Positions 1 to 4,447 of a stretch of 11,491 nucleotides of DNA are shown here, piece by piece. The position numbers were made by a program, and so were the translations under genes. Origin of the DNA: Candidatus Nitrosopumilus sp. (GTDB taxonomy: Archaea; Thermoproteota; Nitrososphaeria; Nitrososphaerales; Nitrosopumilaceae). Where the stretch lies: contig JAOUNZ010000017.1 in assembly GCA_029880665.1 (NCBI GenBank), forward strand, positions 1-11,491. The letters are read 5' to 3'. Every line of letters begins with the position of its first letter. Position 1 is the first letter of the stretch. Below the pieces are notes generated by a model. That model was given only the letters and a program-made list of their open reading frames with translations. It was not told where the DNA came from and did no database searches.

Positions 1-1
1 A

Positions 2-157
2 GGCAGTCTAAAAGAATCTGTAAAGATAAAAGACAGTGAAATTGAAAGATTGAATCAAGAAATATCTAATCTACAAACTCTAGTACAGATTGAATCATTA
101 AAAACCGAATTAGCTAATCTAAAAATGATAGCTTCTAAACAAAATTCTAAAAAATAA
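2..157 (+). CDS. C-terminal fragment of a coiled-coil protein (5' end outside window)
   Basis: The open frame runs in from the left edge with no start and ends at TAA 155-157, giving 51 visible residues. They are rich in Lys, Glu, Asn, Ser and Leu, with Ile/Leu/Val recurring every three to four residues (for example EIERLNQEISNLQTLVQIES), which is a typical coiled-coil heptad pattern. There is no membrane segment and no catalytic motif in the visible part, and it ends in a Lys-rich tail (KQNSKK). I cannot assign a family from the tail alone; it could be the end of a structural protein, a signalling protein or a membrane protein with a cytoplasmic coiled coil. It converges on the small cysteine-rich gene at 161-280 with only 3 nt between the two stop codons. 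The coding nature is fairly likely, the function is unknown. Confidence 0.6.
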   Translation, partial: GSLKESVKIKDSEIERLNQEISNLQTLVQIESLKTELANLKMIASKQNSKK

Positions 158-160
158 GTC

Positions 161-280
161 TCAACACTTGCAGTGGGCACACTTTATTCCGTGATTACTC
201 TTACAACTAGGACAACTAACTGCACCTCCAAAATGACATTTACATGAGCATAATTCTGTTGGGTCTTTTTTCAAACTCAT
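161..280 (-). CDS. Very small cysteine-rich (zinc-ribbon-like) protein, 39 aa
   Basis: Reading the minus strand from ATG at 280 to TGA at 161 gives 39 residues, eight of them Cys (C11, C13, C15, C23, C26, C34, C37, C39) plus His16, His30 and His36. The arrangement is CSCKCH, then CPSC (23-26) and CAHCKC (34-39). Two CxxC knuckles eleven residues apart resemble a zinc ribbon, and the N-terminal CxCxCH cluster could hold a second metal. The first ten residues are charged and there is no signal peptide. A TATA-like AT-rich stretch (301-310) sits about 25 nt upstream of the ATG, as expected for a leaderless archaeal gene. It is convergent with the coiled-coil gene, 3 nt away. A random ORF would be unlikely to show such regular Cys spacing, so I consider it real. 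Function is unknown; small zinc-ribbon proteins often bind nucleic acid or a protein partner, but this is inference. Confidence 0.6.
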   Translation of the reverse strand: MSLKKDPTELCSCKCHFGGAVSCPSCKSNHGIKCAHCKC

Positions 281-300
281 TAGTATTATTGCTGTACTAT

Positions 301-310
301 GTTAATATTT
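301..310 (-). promoter_or_regulatory. TATA-like element of the small cysteine-rich gene
   Basis: On the minus strand this reads AAATATTAAC, centred about 25 nt upstream of the ATG at 280. This is the expected position of a TATA box for a transcript that begins at or next to the start codon. The element is inferred from position and composition only. Confidence 0.35.
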
Positions 311-710
311 GACTTTTACATTTAGATATGAATAGATCTTTTACTTTAGAATATCTTTAACATGTCTAAATCAGTAATTTTTAGAGATATAATTATCTGT
401 TATTCTTTGGTTTTCCCAAATTCACTTGCAGATAAAATTTGTCTTCAAACTAAGTAAATTCAATTAATGATTGATTGAAATTATTAATTTTTTTAATTTA
501 AATAAACATTCTAGAAAATAATAAACTTCTATAGGTGTATGTAAAAGAGATAATTCAAAACCATCCAGGTTTCTGTTATTGTTTAGGCATTTGATATGAT
601 GATTTTGTTCTAGAAAATAATCATGAAGTATACTTCTTAAACCGATGTAAATATGAGAGTTAATGAATTCTATAAAACTGATTACATTTAATTCAAAGTT
701 CAAGTGTTAA

Positions 711-780
711 TCATTTTGTTACCATATTGGTCCCCCATTCAATAGTTGTCATTAAATTTCATAATATAGTAACAAAATGA
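711..780. repeat. 70-bp imperfect inverted repeat (12-bp perfect arms plus 5 bp)
   Basis: TCATTTTGTTAC at 711-722 is the exact reverse complement of GTAACAAAATGA at 769-780. After one mismatch (723/768) pairing continues for five more bases (724-728 with 763-767), leaving a 34-nt loop that contains a C run (732-736). As RNA either strand could form a 17-bp hairpin. The repeat lies 10 nt beyond the 3' end of tRNA-Arg on the strand that encodes the tRNA. It could be a trailer or terminator-like hairpin, a protein-binding site, or the remnant of a miniature element with terminal inverted repeats. I see no target-site duplication to choose between these. Confidence 0.7.
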
Positions 781-790
781 CAATAATAAA

Positions 791-883
791 CGGGTTTGGA
801 GGGCTTCGATCCCTCGACCTGTAACTTAGGAGGCTACTGCGCTATCCATGTTTCGCGTCAAATTGACTCTGCGCCACAAACCC
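791..883 (-). tRNA. tRNA-Arg(CCU), with an insertion in the D-loop
   Basis: The minus strand folds as a tRNA: acceptor GGGUUUG (883-877) pairs with CAAACCC (798-792) and the discriminator is G (791). The D-stem is GCGC/GCGC (874-871 with 842-839). The anticodon stem GUAGC/GUUAC encloses loop CUCCUAA (832-826), so the anticodon is CCU, reading Arg AGG codons. The T-stem GAGGG/CCCUC encloses AUCGAAG. No CCA is encoded. The gene is 93 nt long because 28 nt separate the two D-stem strands where about 10 are normal, so roughly 18 nt must be removed (see the intron entry). Its own TATA-like box overlaps the stop codon of bluB upstream on the same strand. Identity rests on the anticodon and intact cloverleaf, so confidence is high. 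Confidence 0.9.
851..868 (-). other. Predicted non-canonical tRNA intron in the D-loop (about 18 nt, near position 15/16)
   Basis: Between the D-stem strands the transcript reads AG, then an insert, then CAUGGAUA. Removing 868-851 gives a normal 10-nt D-loop AGCAUGGAUA with the conserved G18-G19. The insert can form a hairpin GUCA/UGAC (867-864 with 860-857). Just outside it CGC (D-stem 5' strand) can pair with GCG (856-854), with 3-nt AGA and AAA bulges on opposite strands. This resembles a relaxed bulge-helix-bulge substrate of the archaeal tRNA splicing endonuclease. Exact cleavage sites are uncertain by 1-2 nt because the central helix is imperfect. Confidence 0.65.
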
Positions 884-886
884 AGT

Positions 887-894
887 AAAAAAAA
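887..894 (-). terminator. Oligo-T tract downstream of bluB
   Basis: The minus strand carries eight T residues, beginning 14 nt after the bluB stop codon and ending just before tRNA-Arg. T-rich tracts are the usual archaeal terminator signal, so this probably ends bluB transcription. Since the tRNA follows within a few bases on the same strand, some read-through into it cannot be excluded. Confidence 0.45.
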
Positions 895-898
895 CATT

Positions 899-910
899 CT
901 TAATTATTTA
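899..910 (-). promoter_or_regulatory. TATA-like element of tRNA-Arg, overlapping the bluB stop codon
   Basis: The minus strand reads TAAATAATTAAG here, centred about 22 nt upstream of the tRNA 5' end at 883. Its first three bases are the TAA stop codon of bluB (910-908). Composition and distance fit an archaeal tRNA promoter. It suggests that the tRNA is transcribed independently of bluB. Confidence 0.4.
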
Positions 911-1618
911 AGCGTAATCAATATTTTCTTTGATCATATTTTGGATACTCTTCCAATTCATATTTTCTTTGTCATTCCATTTTTCAAAGTATATCACATC
1001 TTTCAAATCAAGCCTTGGTAACCAACCTGCACTTTCAAGATCTGGTTTTTCCGCAAAATCTTCTACATACCCTAAACACAAATATGCAACAGGAATGACA
1101 TGCTCTGGTAATTCTAGAGACTTTTTTAGTATCTCATTTGACAGTATGCTTACCCACCCAAGACCAACACCTTCTGTTCTTGCTGATAACCACAAATTTT
1201 GAATTGCACAACATACACTATACAGACCTGCTTCTGGAATACTTGATCTACCAATTACAAAGGGCCCAAATTTTGTAGGATCATAAGTCACACAAATATT
1301 TACTGGCGATTCTAAAATTCCTTCTAACTTGAATGAAAGATATTTTGATTTTTGCGGATCTTCTATTAGTTGCGATGAACGATTTTTCTCTTTGTTAAAA
1401 GATTCTTTGATTTTCTTTTTTGTTTCAATGTTTTTTATTAAGATAAAATTCCACGGTTGAGAAAATCCTACTGATGGAGCATGATGTGCAGCATGAAGAA
1501 TTTTTGATAAAATGTCATCTTCAATTGGTTTTGAGGTAAAATGCGATCTTACGTCTCTTCTTGAATAGATTGCCTTGTAGAAACCTCTTTTCTCCTCTTC
1601 AGTAAAATCACTCGTCAT
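908..1618 (-). CDS. bluB: 5,6-dimethylbenzimidazole synthase BluB
   Basis: This is a 236-residue member of the flavin-dependent nitroreductase fold. BluB breaks up reduced FMN with O2 to make 5,6-dimethylbenzimidazole, the lower ligand of vitamin B12, in the cytoplasm. The protein shows the BluB signatures in order: SRRDVR (19-24), AAHHAPSVGFSQPWNF (43-58), LYSVCCAIQNLW (132-143), GLGWVSIL (152-159) and VPVAYLCLGYV-like IPVAYLCLGYV (175-185). Asp22 and Ser157 both align, with the same offset of 10, to the catalytic Asp32 and Ser167 known from Sinorhizobium meliloti BluB. Ordinary nitroreductases lack this pair. ATG 1618 gives a normal N-terminus. There is no cobalamin gene next to it; it stands alone between two tRNAs, with an oligo-T tract after it. 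The presence of BluB implies an aerobic organism that makes true cobalamin. Confidence 0.93.
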   Translation of the reverse strand: MTSDFTEEEKRGFYKAIYSRRDVRSHFTSKPIEDDILSKILHAAHHAPSVGFSQPWNFILIKNIETKKKIKESFNKEKNRSSQLIEDPQKSKYLSFKLEGILESPVNICVTYDPTKFGPFVIGRSSIPEAGLYSVCCAIQNLWLSARTEGVGLGWVSILSNEILKKSLELPEHVIPVAYLCLGYVEDFAEKPDLESAGWLPRLDLKDVIYFEKWNDKENMNWKSIQNMIKENIDYA

Positions 1619-1660
1619 CTATTTCATTTCTCTTTTCTTTTATTCATTCTTTTGTTAAAC

Positions 1661-1670
1661 GTTAATAATT
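1661..1670 (+). promoter_or_regulatory. TATA-like element of tRNA-Val
   Basis: GTTAATAATT is centred about 29 nt upstream of the tRNA 5' end at 1695, the standard archaeal TATA spacing. The reverse strand of the same stretch could also serve bluB, whose ATG lies about 47 nt away on the other side, with a short leader. This is a positional inference. Confidence 0.45.
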
Positions 1671-1694
1671 CCCCCTCATGTCTTGTACTTCAAT

Positions 1695-1768
1695 GGGCCG
1701 GTAGTCTAGCTGGTTAGGATACTGCCTCGACACGGCAGTGATCGTGAGTTCGAATCTCACTCGGCCCA
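1695..1768 (+). tRNA. tRNA-Val(GAC), with C33 in the anticodon loop
   Basis: A complete 74-nt cloverleaf is visible. Acceptor GGGCCGG (1695-1701) pairs with UCGGCCC (1761-1767), with A as discriminator and no encoded CCA. D-stem GUCU/GGAU (1704-1707 with 1717-1720) includes G-U pairs. Anticodon stem CUGCC/GGCAG encloses loop UCGACAC (1727-1733). The T-stem GUGAG/CUCAC encloses UUCGAAU. Taking the 7-nt loop, the anticodon is GAC (1729-1731), reading Val GUC and GUU codons. Position 33, almost always U, is C here. It is followed by a TTTTT run at 1770-1774 that probably terminates it. No intron is needed to fold it. Confidence 0.93.
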
Positions 1769-1769
1769 C

Positions 1770-1774
1770 TTTTT
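1770..1774 (+). terminator. T-run after tRNA-Val
   Basis: Five T residues follow two bases after the tRNA 3' end and lie just before the end of the convergent gene at 1777. Short T-runs are typical archaeal termination sites after tRNAs. The space to the convergent gene is only 8 bp. Confidence 0.4.
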
Positions 1775-1776
1775 AA

Positions 1777-2292
1777 TTAATACCCTGTTTTGAATTCTTT
1801 CTCAGATTCACTCCATGAAGTTTGTGTAATAATTCGCCCTTCAGCAGTAAAACTAGTGATTTTATCATTTATTACATCCTCATAGATTTCTGAATTCTCA
1901 TCAGATTTACTTAGAATAAACATATTTTTCAAAGGAACTTCTGCACCCGAATAAACTGCGGCCCTTCCTGGCATAGCAATATCAGCTGTAGAATATAACC
2001 CTGAACCAAATAATATTCCATTACCATAAAGCTGATAATCTATTGTTGAAACAGTTAATGTTGTATCACTTGGATTCTTTATCAAAAATGTGACATCTAA
2101 TTTTGCTTGATTGTTTGCAGAGTTTACCTCTCTCAATTGTACACTTGTTAATATAATTTCAACTTGATCAAGATCAACATTGTCAGATGTAAAGAAAACA
2201 ATTACTCCCATTAATGCAAAGACTCCGCTAATTGCCGCATAAACTGTCATTTTACTTTGGAGTGCCACTTTATTGTTCACAGATTTGTACAA
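1777..2292 (-). CDS. Membrane-anchored LEA type 2 (WHy-domain)-like protein
   Basis: The 171-residue product has a short basic N-terminus, one hydrophobic segment (about residues 17-35) and a soluble domain predicted to lie outside the membrane. The soluble part has the look of an LEA2/WHy immunoglobulin-like fold: the pattern FLIKNPSDTTLTVSTIDYQL (about 69-88), in which a strand ending in NP is followed by a hydrophobic strand and a Tyr-x-Leu strand, then a G-rich turn (GNGILFGSG). Such domains occur in archaea and in plant dehydration proteins; their molecular role is mostly unknown, with stress protection often suggested. The start at 2292 is TTG; GTG at 2280 or ATG at 2250 are alternatives, though ATG 2250 would leave almost nothing before the hydrophobic segment. 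It is divergent from the CopD-like gene over a 57-bp AT-rich spacer. The family call is from pattern only. Confidence 0.6.
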   Translation of the reverse strand: MYKSVNNKVALQSKMTVYAAISGVFALMGVIVFFTSDNVDLDQVEIILTSVQLREVNSANNQAKLDVTFLIKNPSDTTLTVSTIDYQLYGNGILFGSGLYSTADIAMPGRAAVYSGAEVPLKNMFILSKSDENSEIYEDVINDKITSFTAEGRIITQTSWSESEKEFKTGY

Positions 2293-2349
2293 CTAAAAAA
2301 GGTTGTCAAGATCCAAATACATAATATTTGATTTAAAATGTAATACTCT
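2293..2349. promoter_or_regulatory. Divergent promoter region, LEA2-like / CopD-like genes
   Basis: This 57-bp spacer separates divergent start codons. AT-rich boxes at about 2320-2328 (ATAATATTTG) and 2328-2337 (GATTTAAAAT) lie roughly 30 nt from the minus-strand start and roughly 17 nt from the plus-strand start. Both genes would therefore have very short leaders. The two TATA-like boxes nearly touch, so the promoters probably share or compete for factor binding. Confidence 0.35.
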
Positions 2350-2847
2350 ATGAGTGCAATAGAACAAGCTATTCTTACTTGGATTCATCTTGTTTCAGCA
2401 GCAATATGGGTTGGAGGTTCGCTTTTTATTGGAATCGTGTTCTCCCCGCTTCTAAAAACATTGAGTGACTCTGTTGAAGAAAGAATGCAAATAATGATTC
2501 GTGTTGGAAGGCGATTTAACAAAATTGCAGTTCCGTCATTAATTATTCTCATGGGAACCGGATTGTATAGCTCATTCACACTGCTTAGTAAACCTGATTT
2601 GCTTGTTGGAACAAGTTATGGAACTTTTCTGATAATCAAAATAATGCTTGTCATTGCACTGATTGCAACTTATGTAATTCATGTAAGAGTGATTCGTAAA
2701 GACATTGAAGTAAAAATCATGTCCAATCAAATGTTGGCACCTGAAATTCAAAGATTAAGAAAAAAAATAATAATTCTTGGAGAAATCACTGTAATTTTGT
2801 CAGTTACAATACTATTTTTTGCATCATTGCTTGATGCTGGAGTCTGA
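2350..2847 (+). CDS. CopD-like four-helix integral membrane protein
   Basis: The 165-residue product has four clear hydrophobic helices at about 7-31, 55-77, 90-112 and 139-161, and no soluble domain. The first helix carries WIHLVSAAIWVGGSLF (11-26), the hallmark of the CopD/YcnJ-like and related DUF families, with His13 inside the membrane as a potential metal or haem ligand. Bacterial CopD helps move copper across the membrane. In an organism of this kind a copper role would be attractive because ammonia oxidation and electron transport there rely on copper proteins, but no CopC-like or other copper gene adjoins it, so the substrate is inference. The ATG at 2350 is preceded by an AT-rich box at 2328-2337, so the transcript has almost no leader. 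Its last 24 bases overlap the 3' end of rtcA on the other strand. Confidence 0.7.
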   Translation: MSAIEQAILTWIHLVSAAIWVGGSLFIGIVFSPLLKTLSDSVEERMQIMIRVGRRFNKIAVPSLIILMGTGLYSSFTLLSKPDLLVGTSYGTFLIIKIMLVIALIATYVIHVRVIRKDIEVKIMSNQMLAPEIQRLRKKIIILGEITVILSVTILFFASLLDAGV

Positions 2848-3849
2848 TATTCCTTCAATAATTATCTCAAATCCTTCATTTATCTTCCCAATCCCGTATT
2901 TACAACCTGTAATTTTTGATGTCACAAACAAATTTGTCTCCAAATGTTTTGTAATCTCTCTAACTTGAAATGTTGTTTTTTCATTTACTAAACTTGCAGG
3001 AACAACTAACATATCTGCTAAATTATTGTCTATTGCTAAGGAATTCACAAATTTATCAAATTCTATGTTAAATCTTTGTGTTTTTTTATCAAATAACGCA
3101 TCAACTCCTATAATTGAATTTTCATCGATACTGTAAATCAACAATGAAGCCCCTGAATCAACTGCCTCTTGATTTTTTATTTCTACTTCGACGACAAAAT
3201 TCTTGTTAGTTAACTCCTTTTTAATCTCTTCAATCTGCCCCTTAATTTTTTTTTCTGGTATTTTTGAAAATGTACAAATCAATCTTACATTATTAGTTGT
3301 CCTTTTTGTAAACGACACTGATTTTAAATGTGAAGGGCATACTTGTAAACAAACTTCGCCTCCTCCTTTTGGATAATATCCACGTTTAGTTAATTCAAGT
3401 GAAAACTTTATTCCCATTCTAGAATATGCTTCCCATAGCACATGTTGAGTATAATCAATTGTAGGGTTCCAAAGAACATCTGTACCGCCTTTAATTGTTA
3501 AATTGAGTTTTTTCTGAGAAATAGCAATAACAGGAATCAAAACTTGTAAAATTAACGAAATACTTCCAGCTGTTCCTACATCTTCAACTAATTCTAAACT
3601 CTCAATACTATTTGGAATAAATTTTAATTCGGTAGATCCGATCTTTGCTCCTATAACTTTGGCATTTGATATTTTTTGAAGAATGGCTATTGCAGTAAGA
3701 TGCTGTGGCCTTATTCCTGGAACTTTTCTATTTTTTCTGATATTTTCTATATGGATTGGTTGTTTAGTAATACATGAAAGTGCAATGGCCGATCGGATAA
3801 TTTGTCCTCCCCCTTCACCATGTGCTCCGTTAATTTTTAGAAAATCCAC
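2824..3849 (-). CDS. rtcA: RNA 3'-terminal phosphate cyclase RtcA
   Basis: RtcA uses ATP to turn an RNA 3'-phosphate into a 2',3'-cyclic phosphate, through an adenylated His. The product carries KINGAHGEGGGQIIRSA (residues 5-21 from the chosen start), the P-loop-like RtcA signature, then RPQHLTAI, the central G-GGTDVLWNPTIDY block, RGYYPKGGGEV, and EITKHLETN near the C-terminus. His302 in that last motif is the expected AMP-accepting histidine. I chose GTG at 3849: it gives 341 residues, the normal family length, and starts a few residues before the first conserved strand. ATG at 3903 or 3987 would add 18 or 46 residues with no RtcA character and would leave only 8 bp to, or overlap, the divergent nadM start. 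No RtcB ligase gene is adjacent. The 3' end overlaps the CopD-like gene by 24 bp. Confidence 0.9.
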   Translation of the reverse strand: MDFLKINGAHGEGGGQIIRSAIALSCITKQPIHIENIRKNRKVPGIRPQHLTAIAILQKISNAKVIGAKIGSTELKFIPNSIESLELVEDVGTAGSISLILQVLIPVIAISQKKLNLTIKGGTDVLWNPTIDYTQHVLWEAYSRMGIKFSLELTKRGYYPKGGGEVCLQVCPSHLKSVSFTKRTTNNVRLICTFSKIPEKKIKGQIEEIKKELTNKNFVVEVEIKNQEAVDSGASLLIYSIDENSIIGVDALFDKKTQRFNIEFDKFVNSLAIDNNLADMLVVPASLVNEKTTFQVREITKHLETNLFVTSKITGCKYGIGKINEGFEIIIEGISDSSIKQ

Positions 3850-3911
3850 AATTGTTTCTGGTAATCGCTCTTTATGATAGTTTTTTAAAAAGAATTCTTC
3901 CATATCTCTAT
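3850..3911. promoter_or_regulatory. Divergent rtcA/nadM promoter region
   Basis: The 62-bp spacer between GTG 3849 (rtcA) and ATG 3912 (nadM) contains the nearly palindromic TTTTTTAAAAA at about 3881-3891. It is centred about 26 nt upstream of the nadM ATG, matching a leaderless promoter, and about 37 nt upstream of the rtcA GTG, which would give a leader of around 12 nt. One symmetrical box may thus serve both genes. This layout also supports the short rtcA start. Confidence 0.4.
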
Positions 3912-4406
3912 ATGGATGGTTTGTTAATAGGAAGATTCCAACCTTTTCATTTAGGTCATCTTGAGGCATTACGTTTTGCATTAACAAAAGTTGATAAATT
4001 ATGGGTAGGCTTGGGCAGTTCTAACAAACCCGTAGAGAAAAACAATCCATTTACTGCTGAAGAGCGAAAAGAAATGATTCTATCCTCAATTGATGATTTA
4101 ATGAAAGAGAAAATTTCTATTTATTTTATTCCTGATGTAGACAATCATGTAAAATGGATCCAGAGTATAGATGCCATAGTTCCAAAATTTGATGTACTCT
4201 TCTCTAATGACGAGTTAACAAAACATCTGTATTCTAAAAGAACAACTCAAGTTGTTTCTATCCCATTTTTGAAGAGAGATAGATTATCTGGAACAAATAT
4301 TAGAGATCTAATAATTAGCGATCAAAAATGGGAAGATCTTGTTCCTGAAGGTACAAGAAATTTTTTGATAAAAACTAATGCTAAAGAGCGCTTAAAAAAT
4401 CTCTAA
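3912..4406 (+). CDS. nadM: Nicotinamide-nucleotide adenylyltransferase, archaeal type
   Basis: NadM joins ATP and nicotinamide mononucleotide (or the nicotinate form) to make NAD, releasing pyrophosphate. The 164-residue product shows the nucleotidyltransferase fold signatures: GRFQPFHLGH (7-16), containing the HxGH ATP site, GLGSSNKP in the middle of the N-terminal half, FTAEERKEMI, and LSGTNIR (125-131), the ISTxxIR-type phosphate-binding motif. Length agrees with archaeal NadM (about 170 residues). The frame is open upstream to 3852, but ATG 3912 is chosen because conserved strand one begins directly after it and the TATA-like box at 3881-3891 sits at the right distance. It is divergent from rtcA and followed 41 bp later by the aminotransferase gene, which has its own AT-rich box, so an operon is not required. 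Confidence 0.92.
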   Translation: MDGLLIGRFQPFHLGHLEALRFALTKVDKLWVGLGSSNKPVEKNNPFTAEERKEMILSSIDDLMKEKISIYFIPDVDNHVKWIQSIDAIVPKFDVLFSNDELTKHLYSKRTTQVVSIPFLKRDRLSGTNIRDLIISDQKWEDLVPEGTRNFLIKTNAKERLKNL

Positions 4407-4447
4407 TTATAAATAAACCCCATATTGTATTTACAGATAGATTACGT

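Larger units (their letters stand above)
281..790. other. 510-bp AT-rich intergenic region with no convincing gene
   Basis: Between the cysteine-rich gene and tRNA-Arg the sequence is very AT-rich. The longest open frame (464-703, minus strand, 79 residues) begins with TTG, has no ATG, is rich in Ile, Leu, Asn and His, and matches no family I recognise. A 31-codon ORF on the plus strand from ATG 362 is equally unsupported. The only clear structure is the inverted repeat at 711-780. I found no copy of the tRNA-Arg 3' end that would mark an integrated element, and no Cys-rich or hydrophobic small protein. Possible contents are a decayed gene, a regulatory leader, or an unrecognised small RNA; none can be shown from this sequence alone. 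Confidence 0.5.

Noticed and set aside
362..457. 31-codon plus-strand ORF starting MSKSVIF
   Set aside because: Short, no promoter element that stands out, no motif; a faint hydrophobic stretch alone is not enough to call a secreted peptide.
464..703. 79-residue open frame on the minus strand
   Set aside because: It starts with TTG, has no ATG, odd Ile/Leu/Asn/His-rich composition and no recognisable family. In DNA this AT-rich an ORF of this length can occur by chance. A conserved homologue in relatives would change my mind.
281..790. Possible integrated element at tRNA-Arg
   Set aside because: No integrase gene and no repeat of the tRNA 3' end in the 510 bp next to it. The inverted repeat alone does not establish an element.
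851..883. tRNA-Arg as a pseudogene because of its swollen D-arm
   Set aside because: Acceptor, anticodon and T stems are all intact and the extra bases can be removed as an intron that restores a normal D-loop.
930..1202. 90-residue plus-strand open frame opposite bluB
   Set aside because: It is the antisense shadow of a gene with catalytic residues and full-length family match; its own sequence is Ser/Phe-rich with no domain.
2824..3849. A functional RNA-repair operon (RtcA with RtcB or archease)
   Set aside because: Only rtcA is present; flanking genes are a CopD-like protein and nadM, so no repair operon can be claimed in this window.
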